From Pseudomonas sp. Irchel s3h14 (GTDB lineage: Bacteria > Pseudomonadota > Gammaproteobacteria > Pseudomonadales > Pseudomonadaceae), in NCBI RefSeq assembly GCF_900187425.1, contig NZ_FYDJ01000018.1, positions 40,072 to 104,071 on the forward strand: 64,000 bases of DNA, in the 5' to 3' direction. A program made the translations under genes and the position numbers. The notes under the pieces are model-generated. The model searched no databases, was not told the origin of the DNA, and saw nothing but the letters and a program-made list of their open reading frames with translations. Positions 43,588-51,838 of this stretch are shown piece by piece; the stretch's first letter is position 1; each line of letters opens with the position of its first letter.

Positions 43588-44305
43588 TCCGTTCAAGGAC
43601 TTCGAAGCGAAGGGGTATCTCAGGAATGTTGTGGGTGAAAAAGACCTCAACATCGTCAAACACCTTGAGCACGACTTGTTCAGCGCGAACCTGTCGGACG
43701 CCATGGCTTACCTGGCCAAGCAGAGAGTAATCACCTACGGTAATTTTCTGCATGTTCACAAACTCCTGTTCGGAGATCTTTATCCTTGGGCGGGCAAGGA
43801 TAGACTGAGCACTTCTCCTGATTTGGCTATTTCCAAGGCAGATACTTACTTTTGCCCTCCCACTGAAGCCAAAAGGGCTGTAGAAGAAGGTCTCCGTCTG
43901 GGCCAGGACAAGGCTTTTCTCAGAAAATCATCGGGCGTGGTGATGGGGTTCTTTGCCTATGGGCACCCATTCCTGGACGGTAATGGAAGGGCGATGCTCG
44001 TGGTGCACTCGGTGTTGTGTCATCGAGCTGGATTTTCGATTAACTGGAGCAGGACAGACAAGTCCGCCTACTTGTCGGCGCTCAGTGATGAGATCGAGAC
44101 TCCCGATAAGGGCATCCTTGATGATTACCTGAAGGACTTCATCGAGCTACCTCTGGATCCGGGAAAGTGGGAAGCTGCTATTCAATCTGTTAAAGGTCTT
44201 AACGGTCTTGTCTCGGTGGACACTGTCGAAGGATCCTTTAATGATCCTGCCATCTCGCAGAAGTATCAGGAGTTCGATCAGCGCAGGGGCTACACGATTG
44301 ATTGA
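43580..44305 (+). CDS. Fic domain protein, probable toxin
   Basis: A 241-aa protein starting at GTG inside the previous gene. It has YGNFLHVHKLLFGDLYPWAG (53-72) and the complete Fic motif HPFLDGNGRA (129-138), so it should be able to AMPylate or otherwise modify a target with a nucleotide. Most Fic toxins are held off by an (S/T)xxxE(G/N) helix; no clear copy is found in this protein or its partner. Fic and DUF6088 together look like a toxin-antitoxin unit in an accessory spot between guaA and treR. The target is unknown. Confidence 0.88.
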   Translation: MFDPFKDFEAKGYLRNVVGEKDLNIVKHLEHDLFSANLSDAMAYLAKQRVITYGNFLHVHKLLFGDLYPWAGKDRLSTSPDLAISKADTYFCPPTEAKRAVEEGLRLGQDKAFLRKSSGVVMGFFAYGHPFLDGNGRAMLVVHSVLCHRAGFSINWSRTDKSAYLSALSDEIETPDKGILDDYLKDFIELPLDPGKWEAAIQSVKGLNGLVSVDTVEGSFNDPAISQKYQEFDQRRGYTID

Positions 44306-44318
44306 TTGATTGATTGAT
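44296..44318 (+). repeat. GATT tetranucleotide tandem repeat at the Fic stop codon
   Basis: Almost six copies of GATT in a row (23 bases) span the TGA stop of the fic gene. Tetranucleotide runs can slip in replication, but any frame through this run meets TGA, so a change in copy number would alter at most a few C-terminal residues. Confidence 0.85.
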
Positions 44319-44330
44319 CGCAGGTAACTG

Positions 44331-44365
44331 AAAGGCCGTGTGAACACTGTTCACACGGCCTTTTT
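44331..44365. terminator. Bidirectional terminator between fic and the toxin-like gene
   Basis: AAAGGCCGTGTGAA and TTCACACGGCCTTT pair around CACTG and are followed by more Ts. It separates two convergent genes. Confidence 0.92.
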
Positions 44366-44370
44366 GCGTT

Positions 44371-47300
44371 TTAGACGCCTGGTAGTCGGACGGGGGTCAT
44401 GCCCATTCTGTGCAGCGCTGAACTCAAGGCGTCGGGGTTTTGAAAGCGTCGGCCGTTGATCTGCCAGGCATCCCGTTCGACGTAGTACCCATCTGCATCA
44501 TGCTTGATGGGCGTTCGAACGAGTTTGCCACGGGTGATGATGCCGTTACTGGTGATGACTCTGTTGCTGAGGGTTCTGCTGCGGTGAACCAGAAAGGGTT
44601 CACCGGTACTGATGCTGAGGGCGTACATGCCCGGCCTGGGCAGGCCATCCTCCAGCCTTTGCGCCAGGATCACGCTTTTCGGCGTCGGGATTTGCAGCAA
44701 CAAGTCATTTTTGGCAAAACCGGCTGCTCGCCCGGGAGCCGCGTCGTCGGCCACCCCCGGGTCGACCTTGATACCGCCGAGCTCATCCGGGCCTACGCTT
44801 TCAATACGCAACCCGATACTGCCTTCAAGTTCGCTGACACCCGCCACGCCGGCATAGGTATTGGCGTGGCTGTTCCCGACCAATGCCACCCAGCGATGCG
44901 CGCCTCTGGCCGTCTGGTCGGCGTCGATGACTTGGCGGGCGAAGAAATTCATCATTTTTTGCCGAAAATTGATGTTTGCCCCCTGAATGCCAGTGCTGCG
45001 GTAACTGGCGAGGCAGTCGATGGCCTGAACGCGAATATGGTTTTTTTGCGCCGCCCTGACCACCTGCTCAAAGGTGAATTGTTCGCTGGGGTCAGTCGAA
45101 AAACCTGCATCAAGGTCCTTGAGGTAGCTTTCCAGATCCTCGGACATCACTCCAGTGCGGTTGAACACATCCAGGTCAGCCTGATGGAAATCGGTCAGCA
45201 GATGCTCCATGTACAGGGTTTTGATCTTTTGTTTGCGCAGCACGCTCATGTTCTCGACCAGAAACTGTTTGCTGCCCACGCTGTCGTGACTTTCACCGAT
45301 GACCAGGCTCTGTGACCGCTTGAAAAGGGTCTTGATGATGTCCTTGAACTTTGCATTCGCGATGAACGATGGAATGGTCGGTCTGGGTTGCAGCGGCGGT
45401 TGCGAATAGAAGGTCACGGCGTCGTTGTGCAGCGTTCGGCGCAGTCTCTTGAAGGCTTCCAGCTCATCGTCCGGATTGTTTGGATTGACAAAGCCGTCCT
45501 TCAAATCCCCCTTCGAGGCCATACCCTTGGCCGCCTGTTTGAGGGCTGGCTTGAGGTCCTGCGGGACATCGTATGCAGTCGCCGGGGCATCGAAGTCCGG
45601 GAGTGGCGGCTCGGCCCTGGCAAGCAGATCGGCAAACAGATCGGCAAACTTGCCCCCGCCCACCAGGCCGGGACGCATGAGGGGCACCCATTCACCCAGT
45701 TCATCCAGGCGCACCGGTATATTGCGATAAAAGGAGTAAGGATTGACCGGGTCAATGATTGCCCAGGTTTTCAGTTCGTTGCTGTAGCGCACCAGGTAGA
45801 AACTGTCACCGATGGCAATGTAATTACCGCCTGTCTCAGGCTGATAGATACCTTGAAACTTGCCTTCGGCGTTGATTGGGGAATAGCCATCGAGAATTTC
45901 ATTGGTTTCAAAAGGAGCCAATATGTCGGAATCGCTTGGGCGGGATGCAATGGCCTCGACGGGGGGATGCACTGTTACGCCCGACTCTCCTGGATCTTTC
46001 TCGGCCGTGAGTACCTCCTCGGCTTCTGTTTCTGCTTCCGCTGCTTCTGCGAATTCGGCCGCCCCTCGTAAAAATGGCAAGTTGAACAGCACGTCCACGA
46101 TACCGAGAATGGCACCTGTGACGGCTGCCTTGCGTTCCGCAGGGGTAGTAGCGTTGATGGCCTGGTCGATGTGAAGCCCGACATTGGCGATGCCAGCGCC
46201 GATGACAACCAGCGCTGCCGGCCATGCAAGGGCGGCCATCGGTCCGAAGGTGTGGTTGAAGGCATTGAGATAGCCGATCCACAGTTTTTTCCTGATCTCG
46301 CCGTTGGAGTGCAGCAGGTAATTGGCGTCGCTGAGCATGCGCTCATGAGTGGACCGGTTCAGATGGGTGAACGCATCACCGGCAATTTTCTCGCCACGGT
46401 AGTGGAGCAAATGATGGTCCGTGGCTGCATATTCACTGGGCAATACCTCATAGGCATGGGTGAGGCCGATATTTTCGGTTTCCGTCTCCTCAAACGCATG
46501 AACGATCAAACCAATGCCGGTTAAGTTGGCCAGTTTGTGCCCCAGCGAGGTAGGCTTTTCCTGAAGGATATCTCGCTCTTCCTGTTTGAAGTGCATGAGC
46601 ATGCGTTCGCGGCCTTCAGCGTCCTTGACCTCATTGACCAGCCATTCGTGCAGCTCCTCGACCTTGTTGAAGCAGTGAAATCCTCTGGGTTCACCCGGAA
46701 CGTAGAGAATGTTCAGGTCACTGTCGTCAGTGATGCTGAGGATGTCCGTCGACACGAAGTGGTCAATGCAAAACTTGCGGATTGATAAACCGCTGCCTGC
46801 TGGCGCCTCGTCCAGCAGCATTTGCCAGGTGAGCGGCCTGCTCACATTTCCGGTGGCCGCCCTGAGCACCAGGGTGAAGTGTTCGCGGGTCAGGTATCCC
46901 TTCTCGTAGTCTTCAATGGCTTTGGCAATGAACGTGCACTTGGCCAGCGCACGGAAGTTGTCGCTGTGCTTTTCCCAGAACGTCGCGATGGCCGTTTTGT
47001 AACGGTCAGCGAAATTGATATCCCAGAAGGTTTTCAACACATCCCTGGCATGCAGGCGAATCTCGTTGGTTTCATCGTAGTTTCCGGCATTGCCGTCGGC
47101 ACGGTAGAAACCGCTGTCAACGTCCAGCAGGTCCCCGTTGTCCTGGTCGTGGACGCTGAAACGCTGCATGACCAGTTGCGGGAAGGTCATCGACTCCCTG
47201 GGTGTTTCAAACACATGCTGCCAGCCGGTAAAGGTCTTCGAGCTGCTTTGAGCGGCATTAAACCGATGCCAGTAGACCTTGTCGGGTTCGATATCCGTGA

Positions 47301-47445
47301 TGTTGTGCTGGATGAGAATGTCTTTGGCGACCTGGTACGCCATGGCGTACAGGTCGGGGCAATCGGTTACCAGATCAGGGATCAGGGCCTGGAGGGCCTG
47401 CGCATCGGTAGCGTTGGGCAGGGTTATGTCTTGAGTGTCGTCCAT
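44371..47445 (-). CDS. Large toxin-like protein with TIKI/EreA/ChaN-like domain
   Basis: A 1024-aa protein without a signal peptide. Residues 1-390 are mixed and acidic and resemble, from memory, the N-terminal region of Pseudomonas dermonecrotic-toxin-like proteins. Residues about 400-460 are hydrophobic (AALAWPAALVVIGAGIANVG and AAVTGAILGIVDVLFNLPFL), like a membrane-insertion segment, followed by an Ala/Glu linker. Residues about 705-890 look like a TIKI/EreA/ChaN hydrolase-like domain: VIGESHD (G717-E718-S719-H720), YMEH (E747-H748) and GNSHANTY (G857-H860). The C2 domain of Pasteurella multocida toxin has this fold. I infer a membrane-targeted toxin or effector. No secretion apparatus or immunity gene is adjacent. 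Confidence 0.7.
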   Translation of the reverse strand: MDDTQDITLPNATDAQALQALIPDLVTDCPDLYAMAYQVAKDILIQHNITDIEPDKVYWHRFNAAQSSSKTFTGWQHVFETPRESMTFPQLVMQRFSVHDQDNGDLLDVDSGFYRADGNAGNYDETNEIRLHARDVLKTFWDINFADRYKTAIATFWEKHSDNFRALAKCTFIAKAIEDYEKGYLTREHFTLVLRAATGNVSRPLTWQMLLDEAPAGSGLSIRKFCIDHFVSTDILSITDDSDLNILYVPGEPRGFHCFNKVEELHEWLVNEVKDAEGRERMLMHFKQEERDILQEKPTSLGHKLANLTGIGLIVHAFEETETENIGLTHAYEVLPSEYAATDHHLLHYRGEKIAGDAFTHLNRSTHERMLSDANYLLHSNGEIRKKLWIGYLNAFNHTFGPMAALAWPAALVVIGAGIANVGLHIDQAINATTPAERKAAVTGAILGIVDVLFNLPFLRGAAEFAEAAEAETEAEEVLTAEKDPGESGVTVHPPVEAIASRPSDSDILAPFETNEILDGYSPINAEGKFQGIYQPETGGNYIAIGDSFYLVRYSNELKTWAIIDPVNPYSFYRNIPVRLDELGEWVPLMRPGLVGGGKFADLFADLLARAEPPLPDFDAPATAYDVPQDLKPALKQAAKGMASKGDLKDGFVNPNNPDDELEAFKRLRRTLHNDAVTFYSQPPLQPRPTIPSFIANAKFKDIIKTLFKRSQSLVIGESHDSVGSKQFLVENMSVLRKQKIKTLYMEHLLTDFHQADLDVFNRTGVMSEDLESYLKDLDAGFSTDPSEQFTFEQVVRAAQKNHIRVQAIDCLASYRSTGIQGANINFRQKMMNFFARQVIDADQTARGAHRWVALVGNSHANTYAGVAGVSELEGSIGLRIESVGPDELGGIKVDPGVADDAAPGRAAGFAKNDLLLQIPTPKSVILAQRLEDGLPRPGMYALSISTGEPFLVHRSRTLSNRVITSNGIITRGKLVRTPIKHDADGYYVERDAWQINGRRFQNPDALSSALHRMGMTPVRLPGV

Positions 47446-47582
47446 GATGCTCGCCTTGAGAGGTTGCTGAGGGGGCGCTCACTATCTCAAGGGGCATCGG
47501 TTCCATCTGTAAGCTGCTGGGTATCTGGTGGTGGTCTGTTGCTGATAGAAGAAGTAGGGCACGACGAAGGTCTGAGTCAGGC

Positions 47583-48287
47583 TCAGCGCCGTGCAATGTC
47601 AGAAAAGTAAAACTTGTCCAGGGTGTGCCGCGACTCGGTGTACTCGAACTGGCGGCCATCCTGCAAAAACGTCTGGTTGCTGACCACGATCACATGGCTC
47701 TGGCCGTCGAGGTCCAGGTGTTGCTGGTCATCCTTGCTCCGCGGCACCGCTTCGATGGTGCGCTGGGCGTAGGCGATTTGTAGTTGCAAGGTCTGTTCGA
47801 TGAAGGCGTAGATCGAGTGCTCGGCGATGTCTCGGGACAGGCCGGGAATCACGTCGCTGACGAAATGGTTGATGTCGAGGATCACACGTTTGCCGTCGAT
47901 CCGCCGCACTCGCTTGATCCGGGTAATGAGGCTGCCTTCTTCAGCCTGGATGTGTTCGAGCAGAGAACCTTCGAGGGGGATCTGGCTGAACTCGACCACG
48001 TCGGTGCTGACATCGTTGCCCAGGCGCGGGTAGGTCTCCTGGAAGCTGACGATGCCGCCCAGCTGAAATTCGATCGGGTTGGTCGACAGCACGAACGTGC
48101 CTTTGCCGTGGACTTTCTGGGCGAAACCGCGCTCCTGAAGTTGCTCGATGGCCTTGCGCACGGTGCCGCGACTGGCCTGGTAGCTCTCCATCAGTTCGGT
48201 TTCGGAAGGCAACCGGGCGCCGCGTTCCAGACGTTCGGTCGTGATGCTGGCAAGCAGATCGCTGTAGATCTGGTTGTATTTACTCAT
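47583..48287 (-). CDS. treR: Trehalose operon repressor TreR (GntR family)
   Basis: A 234-aa regulator. The GntR winged helix is at residues 1-70 (ARLPSETELMESYQASRGTV), followed by a UTRA ligand domain (about 90-230). ATG at 48287 is chosen; the frame runs on upstream without a good start. It is divergent from treP, with two operator palindromes between. The likely inducer is trehalose-6-phosphate, by analogy with TreR of this family. Confidence 0.9.
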   Translation of the reverse strand: MSKYNQIYSDLLASITTERLERGARLPSETELMESYQASRGTVRKAIEQLQERGFAQKVHGKGTFVLSTNPIEFQLGGIVSFQETYPRLGNDVSTDVVEFSQIPLEGSLLEHIQAEEGSLITRIKRVRRIDGKRVILDINHFVSDVIPGLSRDIAEHSIYAFIEQTLQLQIAYAQRTIEAVPRSKDDQQHLDLDGQSHVIVVSNQTFLQDGRQFEYTESRHTLDKFYFSDIARR

Positions 48288-48428
48288 GGGGATGGCTCTG
48301 TGCCGCGATGTGCTCAAGGTTTCGAACCTTAAGGGCAGGGTAGGGGTTTGTCCATGCGGCGTTAGGTTTCTTTGACTTTTGAGGTAGGAAACATCGCCGC
48401 CGGTCGGGTTCAGGATAAACAAATTCAA

Positions 48429-48470
48429 ACTCGTCTGTACGAGTTGTTGCTTTAACTCGTACAGACGAGT
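48429..48470. promoter_or_regulatory. Twin TreR operators
   Basis: ACTCGTCTGTACGAGT (48429-48444) and its exact reverse complement ACTCGTACAGACGAGT (48455-48470) lie ten bases apart. Each has the symmetric ends ACTCGT/ACGAGT around CTGT or ACAG, the kind of site bound by GntR/UTRA repressors. They sit in the treR-treP gap, so they probably control both directions. Confidence 0.85.
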
Positions 48471-48524
48471 ACTTTTCGCTTCGGCGTGCTGCCAATAACA
48501 AAAAACTACAGCGGAAGAACAAGC

Positions 48525-49967
48525 ATGAGCCACGACTATCCGAATATCGCCAGCGAGCTGCTGCAAAGCCTCGGTGGCAGCGACAACCTCGAGCAGGCCG
48601 CGCACTGCGTCACCCGCCTGCGCCTGGCCCTCAAGGACCCGAGCCTGGTCAACAGCGCCACGCTGAACCAGATTGATCTGGTCAAAGGCTCGTTCTTCAC
48701 CGGCGGCCTGTTCCAGGTGGTTATCGGTCCCGGTGAAGTGGAAAAGGTCTACGCCGAACTGCGTCGTCAAACCGGTCTCGCGGCCTCGACCATCGCCGAC
48801 GTCAAACAAAAAAGCGCCGACAAGATCAACGCGATGCAGCGTCTGGTGCGGGTGTTTTCCGATGTGTTCATGCCGATTCTGCCGGCGTTGATCATTGCCG
48901 GCCTGCTGATGGGCATCAACAACCTGATTGGCGCCAAAGGCATGTTCATCGAGGGCAAGACCCTGCTGGACGCCTATCCGAAGCTTGACGGGCTCTGGAG
49001 CCTGATCAACCTGATGGCCAATACCTCATTTGTGTTCCTGCCAGCGCTGGTGGGCTGGTCGGCGGCCAAGCGGTTTGGCGGCAGTGAAATCCTTGGCATC
49101 GTGCTCGGCCTGATGCTGGTGCATCCGGACCTGCTCAATGCCTGGAACTACGGCAAAGCGGTAGCCGGGCTGGACGGGCAGAGCCTGCCGTACTTCGACA
49201 TCCTGGGGTTGTTCCAGATCGAGAAGGTTGGCTATCAGGGACAGATCCTGCCGATCCTGATGGCGGCCTACGTGATGAGCGTCATCGAAAAATGGCTGCG
49301 GGCACGGGTGCCGAACGCGGTGCAATTGCTGGTGGTGCCGATCACTACCATCGTTGTGACCGGCGTGCTGGCGCTGGCAGTGATCGGCCCGGTGACCCGG
49401 CATCTGGGGATTATTATCACCGAAGGCGTGGTCATGCTGTTTGACCTGGCGCCAATGGTCGGCGGGGCGATTTTCGGTTTGCTCTACGCGCCGCTGGTGA
49501 TTACCGGCATGCACCACATGTTCCTCGCGGTCGACTTGCAGCTGATCTCCACCCAGGGCGGCACCTTTATCTGGCCGATGATCGTCATGTCCAATCTGGC
49601 CCAAGGCAGCGCGGCACTGGCGGTGTTCTACATGACCCGTAACGTGCGGGACAAAAGCATGGCCTCGACCTCGGCGATTTCCGCTTACTTCGGCATCACC
49701 GAACCGGCCATGTTCGGGGTCAACCTGCGCTACAAATTTCCGTTTTATGCAGCCCTGATCGGCTCGGCCATGGGTTGCATCTTCCTGTCGCTGAACAAGG
49801 TCCAGGCCTCGGCGATCGGCGTCGGCGGCTTGCCCGGTTTTATCTCGATCATTCCGCAGTTCATTCCAATGTTCGTGATCGGGATGGTCATTGCCATGGT
49901 CGTGCCGTTTGTTCTGACCTGCGGGTTGAGCATGAAGATTGTTCGGCCCGGGTATCGGGTTGCCTGA
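48525..49967 (+). CDS. treP: PTS trehalose-specific EIIBC component
   Basis: A 480-aa permease that imports trehalose as trehalose-6-phosphate. The N-terminal EIIB domain has C28 (AAHCVTRLRLAL); the EIIC domain (from about 105) has ten or so membrane helices and GITEPAMFGVNLRYKFPF. It has no EIIA domain, which is supplied by the multidomain protein encoded at 53125. ATG at 48525 follows GGAAG. Confidence 0.94.
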   Translation: MSHDYPNIASELLQSLGGSDNLEQAAHCVTRLRLALKDPSLVNSATLNQIDLVKGSFFTGGLFQVVIGPGEVEKVYAELRRQTGLAASTIADVKQKSADKINAMQRLVRVFSDVFMPILPALIIAGLLMGINNLIGAKGMFIEGKTLLDAYPKLDGLWSLINLMANTSFVFLPALVGWSAAKRFGGSEILGIVLGLMLVHPDLLNAWNYGKAVAGLDGQSLPYFDILGLFQIEKVGYQGQILPILMAAYVMSVIEKWLRARVPNAVQLLVVPITTIVVTGVLALAVIGPVTRHLGIIITEGVVMLFDLAPMVGGAIFGLLYAPLVITGMHHMFLAVDLQLISTQGGTFIWPMIVMSNLAQGSAALAVFYMTRNVRDKSMASTSAISAYFGITEPAMFGVNLRYKFPFYAALIGSAMGCIFLSLNKVQASAIGVGGLPGFISIIPQFIPMFVIGMVIAMVVPFVLTCGLSMKIVRPGYRVA

Positions 49968-49977
49968 CAGATCGCTA

Positions 49978-50041
49978 TCGCGAGCAGGCTCGCTCCCACA
50001 GGTTGACCGCATTCCAAATGTGGGAGCGGGCTTGCTCGCGA
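49978..50041. repeat. REP palindrome pair, family A (short spacer)
   Basis: TCGCGAGCAGGCTCGCTCCC and GGAGCGGGCTTGCTCGCGA face each other with a spacer of only about 20 bases. It lies inside the tre gene cluster, between treP and the phosphotrehalase gene, where it could affect mRNA ends. Confidence 0.88.
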
Positions 50042-50086
50042 AGAGGCCCTCAAGGCCGATACAAAACTTACTGAAGGAATCCCGCC

Positions 50087-51733
50087 ATGCAAGACTGGCA
50101 ACGTTCGGTGATCTACCAGATCTACCCGAAGAGTTTTCACAGCCACGCCGGCAACCCCACGGGTGATTTGCTTGGCGTTGTGGCCAAGCTCGATTACCTG
50201 CACTGGCTGGGTGTCGATTGCCTGTGGATCACGCCGTTCCTGCGTTCGCCCCAGCGCGACAACGGCTACGACATCAGTGATTACTACGCCATCGACCCGA
50301 GTTACGGGACCATGGCCGATTGCGAATTGCTGATCGCCGAGGCCGGCAAGCGCGGGATCAAGCTGATGCTCGATATCGTGGTCAACCACACCTCCATCGA
50401 GCACACCTGGTTCCAGCAGGCCCGCAGCAGCCTCGACAACCCGTACCGGGATTTCTACATCTGGCGCGACCAGCCGAACAACTGGGAGTCCAAGTTCGGT
50501 GGTTCGGCGTGGGAGTACGAAGCCCAGACCGGTCAGTATTACCTGCACCTGTTCGATCACACTCAGGCCGACCTGAACTGGGACAACCCCAAGGTGCGCG
50601 CCGAAGTCTTCAAGATGATGCGTTTCTGGCGCGACAAGGGCGTAGGCGGGTTCCGTCTGGACGTGATCAACCTGATCTCCAAACCGGAGGACTTCCCTGA
50701 GGACAACACCGACGGTCGACGCTTCTACACCGATGGCCCGAATGTCCACGACTACTTGCAGCAAATGCACCGCGAAGTCTTCGAAGGCCATGACCTGATC
50801 AACGTCGGCGAAATGTCTTCCACCAGCCTGGAACACTGCATTCGTTACTCGCGGCCAGAGTCGAAAGAGCTGTCGATGACCTTCAACTTCCATCACCTGA
50901 AGGTCGATTATCCGAACCTGCAGAAGTGGGTCCGCGCCGATTTCGACTTCTTGCAACTCAAGTGCATTCTCTCCGATTGGCAAACCGGCATGCAGGCCGG
51001 CGGTGGCTGGAATGCGCTGTTCTGGTGTAACCACGACCAGCCACGGGTGGTCTCGCGTTTTGGTCATGACGGCGAATATCGGGAGATCTCGGCGAAGATG
51101 CTCGGCACGGCGCTGCATTTCCTCCAGGGCACGCCGTTCGTGTACCAGGGCGAGGAACTGGGCATGACCAATCCGGGCTTCGATCACATCGATCAGTACC
51201 GCGATGTCGAGACGCTGAACATCTTCCGGCTCAAACGCGAGGCGGGGGCGAGCGACGCCGACAACATGGCGGCGATCATGCAGAAGTCCCGGGACAACGG
51301 CCGCACGCCGATGCACTGGAATGCCGAGCCTAATGCCGGTTTCAGTGCTGGTGAGCCGTGGATCGGGGTGCCGGCGAACGCCGAGCAGATCAATGTCGCC
51401 ACTCAGCTCGATGACCCGGATTCGGTGCTGCATCACTACCGTCAACTGATCGCCCTGCGCCGCAGTGAAGCGCTGATGTCCGACGGTATTTACCGGCAAC
51501 TGTTGCCCGAACACACGCAAATCTGGGCGTACGTGCGTGAAGGTGATGGCGAGCGTTTGCTGGTGTTGAATAACTTCTACGGGACACCGTGCGAAGTCGA
51601 CCTGCCGGATGAAGTGATCAGCGAAGCGATGGCCCAGCGTCTGGTCATCAGCAATTACCCGGACTGTCCGACGCGAAATCGGCAGGTCCTCTTACGGCCT
51701 TATGAGTCGTTCGTGCTGCATATGACCGACTGA
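50087..51733 (+). CDS. treC: Alpha,alpha-phosphotrehalase
   Basis: A 548-aa GH13 enzyme that splits trehalose-6-phosphate into glucose and glucose-6-phosphate in the cytoplasm. It starts MQDWQRSVIYQIYPKSF and has DIVVNHTS, GFRLDVINLIS (nucleophile Asp), INVGEMSS (acid Glu) and NHDQPRVVSRFG. Absence of a signal peptide and position after the PTS permease support the phosphorylated substrate. Some Pseudomonas annotations call it treA. Confidence 0.93.
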   Translation: MQDWQRSVIYQIYPKSFHSHAGNPTGDLLGVVAKLDYLHWLGVDCLWITPFLRSPQRDNGYDISDYYAIDPSYGTMADCELLIAEAGKRGIKLMLDIVVNHTSIEHTWFQQARSSLDNPYRDFYIWRDQPNNWESKFGGSAWEYEAQTGQYYLHLFDHTQADLNWDNPKVRAEVFKMMRFWRDKGVGGFRLDVINLISKPEDFPEDNTDGRRFYTDGPNVHDYLQQMHREVFEGHDLINVGEMSSTSLEHCIRYSRPESKELSMTFNFHHLKVDYPNLQKWVRADFDFLQLKCILSDWQTGMQAGGGWNALFWCNHDQPRVVSRFGHDGEYREISAKMLGTALHFLQGTPFVYQGEELGMTNPGFDHIDQYRDVETLNIFRLKREAGASDADNMAAIMQKSRDNGRTPMHWNAEPNAGFSAGEPWIGVPANAEQINVATQLDDPDSVLHHYRQLIALRRSEALMSDGIYRQLLPEHTQIWAYVREGDGERLLVLNNFYGTPCEVDLPDEVISEAMAQRLVISNYPDCPTRNRQVLLRPYESFVLHMTD

Positions 51734-51838
51734 CCGACCGCAAAAAAACACTGACTCAAAAAACACGCAGAACGCTGCGCGGGGGAGTTTTGCGCGCCGA
51801 TTTTGCCGCTGCACACAATAAAAATAATGGGGTAGCTC

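Noticed and set aside
44296..44318. GATT repeat as a phase-variation switch for Fic.
   Set aside because: A run of GATT gives TGA in all three frames, so gain or loss of units cannot extend or remove the protein; the Fic motif is far upstream. Only the last few residues could vary.
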